A stretch of DNA of 64,000 nucleotides, taken from positions 2,728,001 through 2,792,000 of the forward strand of contig NZ_CP136136.1 in the NCBI RefSeq assembly GCF_038024875.1, in the 5' to 3' direction. Numbering within the stretch: the first letter of the stretch is position 1; each line of letters opens with the position of its first letter. The stretch is from Gordonia rubripertincta (lineage in GTDB: Bacteria; Actinomycetota; Actinomycetes; Mycobacteriales; Mycobacteriaceae). The notes beneath the pieces are model-generated. The model had not been told where the DNA came from. It ran no database searches and was given only the letters and a program-made list of their open reading frames with translations. Below, in pieces: positions 1 through 7,812 of this stretch. A program made the translations under genes and the position numbers.

Positions 1-35
1 GGGCCGTACCGGCCGGGATCGTAGGGCTGGCCCAT
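1..35 (-). CDS. 5' end of an unidentified protein (truncated by window edge)
   Basis: On the minus strand an ATG at 35 is preceded by a good ribosome binding site (GGAGG about 7 nt upstream) and opens a frame reading MGQPYDPGRYG before the window ends. The Pro/Tyr/Gly-rich start resembles the disordered N-termini of the two DUF4190 proteins nearby, but too little is visible to name it. A CATAAT-like -10 on the minus strand near 65-70 could be its promoter. Confidence 0.55.
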   Translation of the reverse strand, partial: MGQPYDPGRYG

Positions 36-167
36 GGGTCGCCTCCAGGTTCAGGGGTGAGTGAATTATGCCCCTCCGGCCGGCGCTCGGTGGGCTGATC
101 GTCGGGGTCGGTTCAGGGTGGAAATCAGGGTGGTCCGCCCGCGGTGGGGCAACTAGGGTTTCCTGAT

Positions 168-806
168 GTGACCTCCTCCGGCGATCTACCCGTACCCGAC
201 GATCGGCGGGCGCGTCTGCGTGCTGCCGACGCCGACCGGGAACTGGTACACGAAATCCTGTCCGCCGCCATGGCCCACGGCAGCCTGTCGCTCGTCGAGT
301 ACGAGGAGCGTGCGGGAAAAGCGGTGATGGCCAAAACCTTCGGTGACCTCGACGAGTTGACCGACGACCTCCCGGTCGCACAGCTCGGCGTGGCGATGCC
401 GGCGTCGTCGATGTCACCGGGCCCGCGGGTGACCGGCGGGAGCCCCGACGCCGCGGTGCGTCATCGGCTGGCGATCATGTCGGGCAGCGAGCTGTCGGGG
501 ACGGCGGTGGTCGCCGACGCCCTCACCGCGACGGCGATCATGGGCGGCGTCGAGATCGACCTGCGCGAGGTCGAGTTCACCGCACCGGTTCTCACCGTCG
601 AATGTGTTGTGATCATGGGTGGCGTCGAGGTCAAGGTTCCCGAGGGCGTGACCGTCGAGGTGAGCGGACTGGGGATCATGGGCGGTTTCGGCGGCAAGTC
701 GCAGAAGGCGTCGCGCCCGGGCGCACCTGTCGTGCGCGTGACCGGGTTCGCGCTGATGGGCGGCGTCGAGGTGAAGGTCCTGCCGCGCGAACATCCTGAC
801 GAGTGA
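168..806 (+). CDS. DUF1707 domain protein with LiaF-like C-terminal repeats
   Basis: About 212 residues. The N-terminal third carries the DUF1707 pattern (RAADADRELVHEIL followed by YEERAGKA and a DLDELTDDLP end), a short helical domain common in actinobacterial envelope-associated proteins. The C-terminal half repeats an IMGG-VE(I/V) unit four times, like the beta-helical C-terminal domain of LiaF/cell-wall-stress proteins. No membrane helix is seen, so it is probably cytoplasmic or peripheral. The GTG at 168 has a GG-rich site 9 nt upstream; a GTG at 144 is an alternative start. It converges on the AEC transporter with only 16 nt between stops. Function unknown. Confidence 0.8.
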   Translation: MTSSGDLPVPDDRRARLRAADADRELVHEILSAAMAHGSLSLVEYEERAGKAVMAKTFGDLDELTDDLPVAQLGVAMPASSMSPGPRVTGGSPDAAVRHRLAIMSGSELSGTAVVADALTATAIMGGVEIDLREVEFTAPVLTVECVVIMGGVEVKVPEGVTVEVSGLGIMGGFGGKSQKASRPGAPVVRVTGFALMGGVEVKVLPREHPDE

Positions 807-822
807 CGGAGCGCGGCAGGGC

Positions 823-1758
823 TCAGGCGAGCAGCAGGGCGATGACGGCGATCGCCGGGATCGAGGCGAGCGTGGTGATCAGCGCGGTGTCCCGGGCGAT
901 GATCTGTCCCCGCCGGTAGCGGGTGGCGTAGACGAGGACGTTCTGGGCCGTCGGCAGCGCGGCGATCACGACCTGGGCGAACAGGGCCTGACCGGTCTGA
1001 CCGAATCCCCAGCGCGCGATCACGTACACCGTCAGCGGCATCGCGACCATCTTCAGCACCGCCGCGAGCGCGATGTCGCGACGCGGACTCTCGCCCTTCT
1101 TGAACACCTGGACGCCGGTGAGCGACATACCGAAGGCCAGCAGCGCCGCCGGCACCGACGCGTCGCCGAGCATCTTCAGCGGCGACATCACGGCCGCCGG
1201 CGGCATCAGCCCGAGCACCGACACGATCAGTCCGGCAATCCCGCCGACGACGATCGGGTTGGTCATCGGGGCGATCAGGGAATTGCGGACGAGGGAACGG
1301 CCGGCGGTGGGTTCGAGTGCGGTGAGGTCGAGGGTCACCAGGGCGATCGGCGACAAGATGAGGATCTGGAACATCAGCAGCGGTGCGATGAACGACGCGT
1401 CGTCGAGGACGAAGATCGCGATCGGCAGTCCGAGATTGACGCTGTTCACGTACGACGACGCGAGTGATCCGATGACCAGTTCCGGCACGGGTCGTCGTAG
1501 CCACAGCTTGGCGATGACGAGATAGATGCCGGCGATGAGAAACGCGCTGCCGCCGGCGATGACCAGAGTCGAGGAGAAGATCACCGACAGATCCGAGGTG
1601 ACCAGCGAATGGAACAGCAGTGCCGGAGTGAAGACGAAGAACACCAGGCGGGACAGGACCTCATGCGCGTGGTCGCCGAGCACGTGTGTCCGGCCGAGTA
1701 GATAACCGACCCCGACTACTATGAAGATCACCGTGAAGCCGGAGATGACGCCAGACAC
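823..1758 (-). CDS. AEC (auxin efflux carrier) family membrane transporter
   Basis: 311 residues, the usual length for this family, and hydrophobic throughout with about ten membrane segments in two halves. The second half begins near a glycine-rich stretch (IVVGGIAGLIVSVLG). Family members are secondary carriers for small organic acids or amines; substrate cannot be told from sequence. The GTG start lies 61 nt from the divergent DUF4190 gene, so the two share a short promoter region. Confidence 0.85.
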   Translation of the reverse strand: MSGVISGFTVIFIVVGVGYLLGRTHVLGDHAHEVLSRLVFFVFTPALLFHSLVTSDLSVIFSSTLVIAGGSAFLIAGIYLVIAKLWLRRPVPELVIGSLASSYVNSVNLGLPIAIFVLDDASFIAPLLMFQILILSPIALVTLDLTALEPTAGRSLVRNSLIAPMTNPIVVGGIAGLIVSVLGLMPPAAVMSPLKMLGDASVPAALLAFGMSLTGVQVFKKGESPRRDIALAAVLKMVAMPLTVYVIARWGFGQTGQALFAQVVIAALPTAQNVLVYATRYRRGQIIARDTALITTLASIPAIAVIALLLA

Positions 1759-1819
1759 CGCTCGAGTCTATTCATCAGGGTGAGAAACGGATTTATCGGA
1801 TCGAACGAGGGGGTTGCGG

Positions 1820-2572
1820 GTGTCATATCCACCAGGGCAGGGATCAGGCCAGGGCCAGGACGACTGGGGGACGGTGCCGAGTTCCGGGTCCTCTGGACGA
1901 CCGCAGTCCGGCGCATCGGGTCCGAACCTCGGCAAGGGCGATCAGGGGCAGAGCTCCCCGGACCAAGCGCCGACCGAGTTCGCTCAGACCTACCAACCGG
2001 GCCCTTCGTCGGATCCGCAGGGCCAGAATCCGTTCGGTCAGAACCCCTACGGACAGAATCCCTACGGGCAGAACCCATATGAGCAGAACCCGTACGGTCA
2101 GCCTCAGGGCCAGGACCCGTACAACCCGAATCAGTACGGCCAGCCGCCGGGTGCGAACTACGGCCAGTACGGCGATCCGTATCAAGCCGGTTCGGCGCCC
2201 GCGTACGGGTCGGCCGCCTACGGCGCCCAGAATCCTTACGGCGCTGCGCCTTATGGCGGTTATGGCTACGGCGCCCCGCAGACGTCCACCAACGGCAAGG
2301 CGATCGGCGCACTGATCTGCGGCATCGTCGCCCTGGTGATGCTCGCTGCCTGCTTCCCGCTGGCGTTGCCGCTCGGCATCGCAGGCGTGGTCCTCGGATT
2401 CATGGCTCGACGCGAGGTCGAGCAGTCGGCAGGAACCCAGACCGGCACGGGTATGGGACTGGCCGGGATCATCACCGGCGGGTTGGGAATCCTGGGTGCG
2501 ATCGTGTGGATCGTGCTCTTCGTCATCCTGATCGCTGCCGGCAACTCGATGGACTCCGTCTACTACTACTGA
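1820..2572 (+). CDS. DUF4190 membrane protein with QNPYG-repeat N-terminus
   Basis: About 250 residues. The first 150 are disordered and rich in Gln, Asn, Pro, Tyr and Gly, including five tandem pentapeptides of the QNPYG type; then come two membrane segments separated by a short polar loop (GFMARREVEQS), the DUF4190 pattern. The GTG at 1820 has a GAGGGG site 7 nt upstream; an in-frame TTG at 1814 is less likely. Followed after 147 nt by a second DUF4190 gene of the same architecture, so probably an old duplication. Function unknown; cell-envelope location inferred. Confidence 0.8.
   Translation: MSYPPGQGSGQGQDDWGTVPSSGSSGRPQSGASGPNLGKGDQGQSSPDQAPTEFAQTYQPGPSSDPQGQNPFGQNPYGQNPYGQNPYEQNPYGQPQGQDPYNPNQYGQPPGANYGQYGDPYQAGSAPAYGSAAYGAQNPYGAAPYGGYGYGAPQTSTNGKAIGALICGIVALVMLAACFPLALPLGIAGVVLGFMARREVEQSAGTQTGTGMGLAGIITGGLGILGAIVWIVLFVILIAAGNSMDSVYYY
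2024..2098 (+). repeat. Five tandem 15-bp coding repeats (QNPYG units)
   Basis: Five consecutive 15-bp units of the form CAGAAYCCNTAYGGN encode QNPFG, QNPYG, QNPYG, QNPYE and QNPYG inside the first DUF4190 gene. Third-position differences between units show they are not freshly duplicated. Confidence 0.9.
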
Positions 2573-2719
2573 ACGAATTTCGGGCCGATCTGAGCCTGCG
2601 ATCGTCGACTTCTGCCCAGTTCGAGGCGTTCTCTCACTACTCTGTGACCTGCGCAGCCAACGCGCCGCGCACGAACGATCCTCGCGCCGCGACGACGCAC
2701 GGCTTGTGAAAGGCATCTG

Positions 2720-3712
2720 ATGTCGAACCCGACCGGAGGCGGGGATCCACAGGATCCGTCCTCCACACCCCAGTCCCCGTCGGATCAGGTGTCGCCGGGT
2801 TCGGCGCCCGAACCGACCCAGTCTCCGTACGAGCCGACGCAGAAGGTGTCGCGGGCGGAACTCCTCGGCCAGCCCGACGAAGCCGGTTCGGAAGAGACCA
2901 CCGAGCCGGTGCAGTCGACCCCGGGCACGGCCACACCTCTGACCTCCACGCCGGGCGCCGGTCCGGAGGGCACCGAGGTGGCGCCGTCGCACAGCCCGGC
3001 CGACGGTGTCACCCGCGTCATCAGCACAGCCGGCGCACCGGGCCAGACGCCTCCGGTTCCGCCCGCGTCTGCCGCTCCTCCTGAGTCTGCCGCTCCGCCC
3101 GGCCCTCCGCCGCCGCAGGCCCCGCCCGGTCCGGCGCCGTCGGGGTACGACTCGACGCGTGTCATCTCCACGCGGCCGCCGGGTGGCCCCCCGCAGCCGG
3201 GGTACGGCCCGCCGTCGGGATATGGGCAGCAGTATTACGCGCAGCCGGGTCCCGGACAGCCAGGGCCGCCGCCCGGGTACGGCGGGCCCGGACCCTCGGG
3301 CTATGGGCAACCAGGACCCGGGCCGCAGGGCCGGCCCGGGTACGGCCCGCCGCCGGGGCATCAGCCGTACGGGCAGCAGTCGCACGGCCAGTCGCCGGCG
3401 GGGGAGAAGCACGCCGGCGATGGTCCCTACGGTGAGAATCAGGCCGACGGGACCCCGAAGACCAACACTCTCGCGGTGGCTGCGCTGGTTGCCTCGCTGC
3501 TCGGTCTCGTGTGCATCGGCATCGGCGGCCTGATCGGGCTCGTACTGGGTGTCGTCGCACGCAAGCAGATCGCGGCGTCGGGCGGCAGGGAGACCGGCGA
3601 CGGCCTCGCGCTGACCGCCATCATCATCGGCCTGTTCATCATCGTCATGTGGGTGGCGTATTGGCTGGTTGTACTGTTCACCGGCGTCGAAAGTCCCTGG
3701 TCATACTTCTGA
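2720..3712 (+). CDS. DUF4190 membrane protein, Pro-rich N-terminus
   Basis: 330 residues. About 230 low-complexity residues (Pro, Gly, Gln, Ser, Tyr; several GYGPP/GYGQP motifs) precede two membrane segments around a polar loop (VARKQIAASGG), the DUF4190 core. Two RVIST motifs within the tail (near residues 95 and 150) are reminiscent of short interaction or phosphorylation sites, but that is only a resemblance. ATG at 2720 with AAAGG upstream. Same orientation and architecture as the previous gene; partner specificity unknown. Confidence 0.8.
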   Translation: MSNPTGGGDPQDPSSTPQSPSDQVSPGSAPEPTQSPYEPTQKVSRAELLGQPDEAGSEETTEPVQSTPGTATPLTSTPGAGPEGTEVAPSHSPADGVTRVISTAGAPGQTPPVPPASAAPPESAAPPGPPPPQAPPGPAPSGYDSTRVISTRPPGGPPQPGYGPPSGYGQQYYAQPGPGQPGPPPGYGGPGPSGYGQPGPGPQGRPGYGPPPGHQPYGQQSHGQSPAGEKHAGDGPYGENQADGTPKTNTLAVAALVASLLGLVCIGIGGLIGLVLGVVARKQIAASGGRETGDGLALTAIIIGLFIIVMWVAYWLVVLFTGVESPWSYF

Positions 3713-3891
3713 CGCGGACTCGCGAACCGTGGCGGTCGACCGCCATTTTGGAGCTGGGCGGTCTCGCCAGGTAGTCTGGTCGGGTTGTGTGCCGCGCCCG
3801 CGGGGGCCGATTGGCGCACTGACTCGGGTCGATCGGTGGCGCTCTGCGTTGCCAACGGCCACGCAGACCACAGTAGGAGAAGGGCTCAACC

Positions 3892-4065
3892 ATGGCTGTA
3901 CCGAAGCGCCGGATGTCGCGGGCGAACACCCGTAGCCGTCGTTCGCAGTGGAAGGCGGAAAACCCCGCACTGCAGGAAGAAAAGGTCAACGGCGTCCCCG
4001 TGCGGATTCCGCGTCGACTCGTGAAGGCCGCTCGCGCGGGCATCATCGATCTGGATCGTCGCTAG
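3892..4065 (+). CDS. rpmF: 50S ribosomal protein L32
   Basis: 57 residues beginning MAVPKRRMSRANTRSRRSQW and ending IIDLDRR, the standard L32 sequence for mycolata. It has no cysteines, so it is the zinc-independent form of L32. The ATG follows a GTAGGAGAAGG ribosome binding site. In mycobacteria rpmF lies close to mprAB, consistent with this locus. A strong hairpin follows the stop. Confidence 0.97.
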   Translation: MAVPKRRMSRANTRSRRSQWKAENPALQEEKVNGVPVRIPRRLVKAARAGIIDLDRR

Positions 4066-4109
4066 CCTTTTCCGGTTGCCGCCTCGGCACCGCGAATTTT
4101 CACATGGAC

Positions 4110-4136
4110 GGCCGTCCCCGGTAACCGGGGGCGGCC
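4110..4136 (+). terminator. Hairpin terminator after rpmF
   Basis: 13-nt arms (GGCCGTCCCCGGT and ACCGGGGGCGGCC) pair at 12 of 13 positions around a one-base gap, 45 nt after the rpmF stop. No U-tract, as usual in high-GC actinobacteria. Confidence 0.75.
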
Positions 4137-4190
4137 ATTCGTGTGTGGTCCGCGGGGCCCAGGGCGCCCGGGCCCTGAGAGGAGTGGAAG

Positions 4191-4799
4191 GTGCTTCTCG
4201 ACATCCTGAACTTCGCGGGTGTCGCGGTGTTCGCGGCCTCGGGTGCGATGGTCGGTGTTCGCAAGGACTTCGACATGTGGGGCATCGTCACGGTCGGAGT
4301 GCTCACCGGTGTCGGTGGTGGTGTCCTTCGTGACGTGCTGCTCGGCATCAACCCGCCAACCTCGGTCGAGGACTACGGCAACGCGCTGACCGCCACGATC
4401 GCGAGCCTGCTCGTCTTCGCCTTCCACCCTGCGTTCACCAAACTCCGCAAGTCGATCCTCGTTCTCGACGCCTTCGGTATGGGCCTGTTCGCCGCGACCG
4501 GGGCGTCGATCGCGGTCGACGTCGGCGTGAGTTCTTTCGCCGCCACCGCCGTCGGGCTCATGACCGCCATCGGTGGAGGCGTGCTGCGTGACGTGATCTC
4601 CAACGAGATCCCGCTGCTCCTCCAGCCCGCCGACCTCTACGCGATCCCGGCACTGATCGGTGCCACGGTCGTCGCGGTCGGCTCGTACCACACCCCCGTG
4701 CCCCAGTGGGTCTGGCTGACCGTCGGATCGATCCTCGCCACCGGGCTGCGCCTGCTCGGCCTCAAGTTCGGCTGGCGCCTCCCGACCGCCCGGAACTGA
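4191..4799 (+). CDS. TRIC-type cation channel / UPF0126 membrane protein
   Basis: 202 residues, seven predicted membrane segments built from two similar halves; the motif GGGVLRDV occurs once in each half (near residues 43 and 124), the signature of the UPF0126/YicG family related to trimeric intracellular cation channels. GTG start with GGAG and GGAAG upstream. Located in the cytoplasmic membrane; transported ion not determined. Its stop is 6 nt before hairpin A and it converges on the DUF559 gene. Confidence 0.85.
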   Translation: MLLDILNFAGVAVFAASGAMVGVRKDFDMWGIVTVGVLTGVGGGVLRDVLLGINPPTSVEDYGNALTATIASLLVFAFHPAFTKLRKSILVLDAFGMGLFAATGASIAVDVGVSSFAATAVGLMTAIGGGVLRDVISNEIPLLLQPADLYAIPALIGATVVAVGSYHTPVPQWVWLTVGSILATGLRLLGLKFGWRLPTARN

Positions 4800-4805
4800 T
4801 CCGCC

Positions 4806-4877
4806 ACAAACCCTCCCCTTTTCCGTAAACCCGCCCCGGGGTCGGAAGGCGGGTTTACGGAAAAGGGGAGGGTTTGT
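4806..4877. terminator. Hairpin A: perfect 30-bp inverted repeat, right boundary of DUF559 unit 1
   Basis: Arms 4806-4835 and 4848-4877 are exact reverse complements over 30 nt with a 12-nt loop. The right arm contains the last codons and TAA stop of the minus-strand DUF559 gene. It is a plausible bidirectional terminator for the convergent TRIC and DUF559 genes, but its length and its similarity to hairpin B (26 of 30 identical bases in the left arms) are unusual. Confidence 0.95.
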
Positions 4878-5841
4878 CGGCGGCGGCGACGCCGGCCGTG
4901 CGGAGAGCCTTCTTCAACAGTTCGTGGAAGCGGGCCTTGTCGGCCAGGTCCTGCCACGTCCACCGCACGACCGTGTACCCCTGTGCACGCAAACGGTCCT
5001 CGCGGATCTTCTCCTCGACGACGGTCTGCCATGCCGGCTTCTCACCGAAGGTGCCGTTGTACTTGACCATGCCGTCGAACTCGCCGACCATCTTGTCCGC
5101 CAGTAGGAAGTCGACGCGGGCGATCAACTTGCGGTCGTCGTCGAAGATCTCGACCTGCTGCCGTGGCACGGGGAGATCGGGTAGCTCCAGCATGACTGCA
5201 CGACTGAGGGATTCGCCGACGCTCTCGGACAGTGTGTTCGCGTGCGGCAGCATCCGCCGCAACATCTCGACGCCCTTGAACCCCCGACACGAGTCCAGGA
5301 TCGCCTGCATCCGTTCGAGGTCGGCGTCGCGTCGCAGTGCTGCGTCGAGGACGACGAGCTCCTGGCGACTGGTTCCGAGTCTCGCGACATCACACGCAGT
5401 GCGTTCGACGGTGGTCACGGTGACGCCCTCGACGACCTCGATGTCCTGTGGCGCTGGAACGGCCTGGTGCTTGATGATGTTGGTTGCCCGTTTCCCGACC
5501 TTCGGTGACGTGACGTGTATCTGCGAAAGGTCCGGCCAGAGCATCGGCAACCTGTGCATCGCGGCCGCGGAGACGTGACTGAAGAGACGTCCGGGGCGTC
5601 CGGCTCTCGATGCGGCAACGACGGTCAGCCGGTGCTTCTCGACGGCGTCGAGATCGCTCACCGCAGTGGAGTCGGCCATGGCACCGGGCCAGAGTCGGTA
5701 CAGGGCCTTGGCGTCGACCATGTCCTGCAGCCGTTCGTCACTGATGTGGGTCCCGGCGACTTCCCGGCGCAGGATCAGGCCGTGCCGATCGGTGGGTAGG
5801 TCCATACGGATAAGACGCACGAGCGCCCGGTCCGGACCCAC
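4855..5841 (-). CDS. DUF559/VSR-like nuclease-fold protein with AbiEi-type N-terminus (unit 1)
   Basis: 328 residues. The N-terminal part is the winged-helix/AbiEi-like region seen in putative type IV antitoxin-family proteins; the C-terminal part is DUF559, a VSR-like PD-(D/E)xK nuclease fold. Candidate catalytic residues: E210 (VGES), D244 (RVDFLL), E254 and D256 (GEFDG), followed by a basic KIREDRLRAQGY helix. No toxin partner (AbiEii nucleotidyltransferase) is adjacent, so a toxin-antitoxin role is doubtful. The GTG at 5841 has GGAG only 2 nt upstream; an ATG at 5805 is an alternative. The last residues (KPSPFP) and stop are encoded within hairpin A. A paralogue with the same surroundings lies at 13126-14007. 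Confidence 0.75.
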   Translation of the reverse strand: MGPDRALVRLIRMDLPTDRHGLILRREVAGTHISDERLQDMVDAKALYRLWPGAMADSTAVSDLDAVEKHRLTVVAASRAGRPGRLFSHVSAAAMHRLPMLWPDLSQIHVTSPKVGKRATNIIKHQAVPAPQDIEVVEGVTVTTVERTACDVARLGTSRQELVVLDAALRRDADLERMQAILDSCRGFKGVEMLRRMLPHANTLSESVGESLSRAVMLELPDLPVPRQQVEIFDDDRKLIARVDFLLADKMVGEFDGMVKYNGTFGEKPAWQTVVEEKIREDRLRAQGYTVVRWTWQDLADKARFHELLKKALRTAGVAAADKPSPFP

Positions 5842-5847
5842 TCTCCG

Positions 5848-5919
5848 ACAAAACCACCCATTTTCCGTAAACGCGCCCGGCTCGCGACGGTTGGGTTTAC
5901 GGAAAAAGGGTGGGCTTGG
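5848..5919. terminator. Hairpin B: imperfect inverted repeat, left boundary of DUF559 unit 1
   Basis: Arms 5848-5877 and about 5890-5919 pair through a perfect TTTTCCGTAAAC core with scattered mismatches and an 11-12 nt loop. The left arm matches the left arm of hairpin A at 26 of 30 positions without gaps. It lies just after the SDR stop (minus strand) and just before the DUF559 start, so it may terminate the SDR transcript. Confidence 0.85.
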
Positions 5920-5928
5920 GGAAGCGGG

Positions 5929-6699
5929 CTACTGCGCGATGAACTTGTTGACGGTCCGGTTCAGGAAGTTCGGGATGAACTTCGCGGCGTTGCCGAGAAA
6001 GAGGGTCTGCGCGCCGACGGAGTAGCTGGTGCGGTGCAGCAGCTTGTCCTGGCGGGTGGGGTGCACCGACTCCCAGACCTTGTCGGCGACCTGCTCGGGG
6101 GTGATACGGATGCCCAGGGTCTTGGTGGACTTGGAGCCGCCGGTGGCCAGGGCGGTCTTGGCCCACAGCGGCCAGATGCTGACGGCGCGGATGTCGTCGT
6201 GCTCCCACTCGAGTTCCAGGGCCTCGGTGAATCCGCAGACGAAGAACTTGGTGGCCGAGTAGACGGCGATGCCCGGCTGGCCGTAGATCGCCGACGCCGA
6301 TGCGATGTTCACCAGGTGCGCACCCGGGGTCTTCTTCAGGTACGGGTAGGCGGCCTGCGCGCCGAGGGCGACGCCGAGTGCGTCGATGTCGATCTGGCGC
6401 TTGATCTGCTCGGGCGTGATGGCGTCGATCTTGCCCTCGTGCAGGATTCCGGCGTTGTTGTCGAGGACGTCGAGCGTGCCACCGGTGTGCGAGGTGAACT
6501 CGGCGAGAGCGTCGGCCCACTGTTCCGGTTCGCGGACGTCGAGGGTGCCGGTGATCCAGTCGGGGTGGTCGGCCTTCACCTTCGCGAGGGCGTCGACATC
6601 GACGTCGTAGACGCCGACCGTCCAGCCCTCGCGGTCGAATCGCTCGGCGGTGGCGAGGCCGATCCCGGCCGCTCCGCCGGTGATGAAGATGGATGACAT
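5929..6699 (-). CDS. Short-chain dehydrogenase/reductase
   Basis: About 256 residues. Classical SDR: Rossmann motif TGGAAGIG near residue 8, NNAG motif (DNNAGIL), and the catalytic YSATK motif (AVYSATKFFV) with an upstream Ser (ASASAIYG). NAD(P)-dependent oxidation/reduction of an alcohol or ketone; substrate unknown. The ATG at 6699 has GGGGGT upstream, whereas the ATG at 6711 has no site. Divergent from the AurF-like gene; the 190-bp gap holds the TGACAA palindrome. Confidence 0.88.
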   Translation of the reverse strand: MSSIFITGGAAGIGLATAERFDREGWTVGVYDVDVDALAKVKADHPDWITGTLDVREPEQWADALAEFTSHTGGTLDVLDNNAGILHEGKIDAITPEQIKRQIDIDALGVALGAQAAYPYLKKTPGAHLVNIASASAIYGQPGIAVYSATKFFVCGFTEALELEWEHDDIRAVSIWPLWAKTALATGGSKSTKTLGIRITPEQVADKVWESVHPTRQDKLLHRTSYSVGAQTLFLGNAAKFIPNFLNRTVNKFIAQ

Positions 6700-6825
6700 G
6701 CGAACCCCCATGGTTGATCGGTGACGGCATCGACGGCGCTGACCTGCGACAACCGTTTCAGGCGCCGAACTTACTCGTCAGTATATTCATCGATTCGTTT
6801 ACTGGGTCACACCGCGGTGCTATCT

Positions 6826-6861
6826 TGACAACACACATTGTCATTACATCGATCATTGTCA
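6826..6861. promoter_or_regulatory. Operator-like TGACAA/TTGTCA palindrome with third half-site
   Basis: TGACAA (6826-6831) and TTGTCA (6838-6843) form an inverted repeat with 6-nt spacer; a further TTGTCA at 6856-6861 gives 8-bp direct repeats (ATTGTCAT) 18 nt apart. A TTGACA -35 sequence (6825-6830) overlaps the first arm, so a bound repressor would block the promoter of the AurF-like gene (start 6889). No cognate regulator is adjacent. Confidence 0.45.
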
Positions 6862-6888
6862 TGGTCGACGATCGGAAGGCGAGTTCGC

Positions 6889-7812
6889 ATGACTGCCGCG
6901 ATGGAACGAACCGAGAACGTCATCAGCATGCGTGACCAGGGCACCGAGGAGGTTTCCGCACGTCTCCTGGCGTCGGCTGCCCGTCTGTCCCGGAATGCGA
7001 TGACCGAGATCGACTGGTCCCAGCCGATGGACCCGACGAAGTACGGGTGCAGCCCCGAGTGGTCGTCGCTCTACGGAACCGACTATTGGGACGAACTGAC
7101 CGAGGAGCAGCGGATCTCGGTCACCCGCCACGAGTTCGCCTCGATCATGAACATCGGGATCTGGTTCGAGATGATCCTGCAGGAGATGGTCATCCGCGAT
7201 CAGTACCTCGGCGACTACCACGGCTCCGAGTTCCAGTTCGCACTCACCGAGGTCGCCGACGAATGCCGGCACTCGCTGATGTTCGCCAAGGCGTCGGAGA
7301 AGATGGTCGGTACCTCCTACCGGCCGTCGAAGAAGGTCGCCCGCCTCGGCAAGATCTTCATGCAGACCGCGAAGAACGAGGTCTCCTACGCCGGAATCCT
7401 TGTCGCCGAAGAAGTCCTGGACGTCTTCCAGCGCGGCTGCATGCGCGACGACCGGGTGCTCGACTTCATCCGCACGGTCAACGAGATCCACGTCCTCGAG
7501 GAATCGCGCCACATGAAGTTCGCGCGTGAAGAGGTGCGGGACTCGCTGGAGGGCGTGAGCTGGGCACGACGCCAGTTCAGTGCTCTGGCGGTCTCCATCG
7601 GCGCGTACTACATCGTCACGAGTCTGGTTCAGCGCAAGGCCTTTGCCGACGCCGGCCTCGACGCCGACCGTGCCGTCCGCGAGATGCGCTCGAACTCGCA
7701 CTTCCACTCGATGATCCGCTCGAGCTGCGTCCACCTCATGGAGTTCCTCGACGAGGTCGGCCTGCTCACCAAGCCCGCCATGCGGTACTACCGGAAAGCG
7801 CACATGCTCTGA
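6889..7812 (+). CDS. AurF-family diiron protein (Rv0885-like)
   Basis: 307 residues, mostly helical. The carboxylate/histidine ligand pattern of ferritin-like diiron oxygenases is visible: E in FEMILQEM, EVADECRHS (ExxxxxxH type), EEVLDVFQR, and ELEESRHMKF-like VLEESRHMKFAREE. The AurF family includes p-aminobenzoate N-oxygenase; the true substrate of mycobacterial Rv0885-type members is unknown. The ATG at 6889 with GGAAGG upstream is preferred over a TTG at 6838. Its stop overlaps the fprB start by one base, so the ferredoxin reductase probably delivers its electrons. Confidence 0.85.
   Translation: MTAAMERTENVISMRDQGTEEVSARLLASAARLSRNAMTEIDWSQPMDPTKYGCSPEWSSLYGTDYWDELTEEQRISVTRHEFASIMNIGIWFEMILQEMVIRDQYLGDYHGSEFQFALTEVADECRHSLMFAKASEKMVGTSYRPSKKVARLGKIFMQTAKNEVSYAGILVAEEVLDVFQRGCMRDDRVLDFIRTVNEIHVLEESRHMKFAREEVRDSLEGVSWARRQFSALAVSIGAYYIVTSLVQRKAFADAGLDADRAVREMRSNSHFHSMIRSSCVHLMEFLDEVGLLTKPAMRYYRKAHML

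Noticed and set aside
1844..3412. 522-codon antisense frame over the two DUF4190 genes
   Set aside because: Arg-rich translation created by Pro/Gly/Gln-rich codons of the real genes.
4855..5841. Classic AbiE type IV toxin-antitoxin pair
   Set aside because: Only the AbiEi-like component is present; neighbours are a membrane channel and an SDR, not an AbiEii nucleotidyltransferase.
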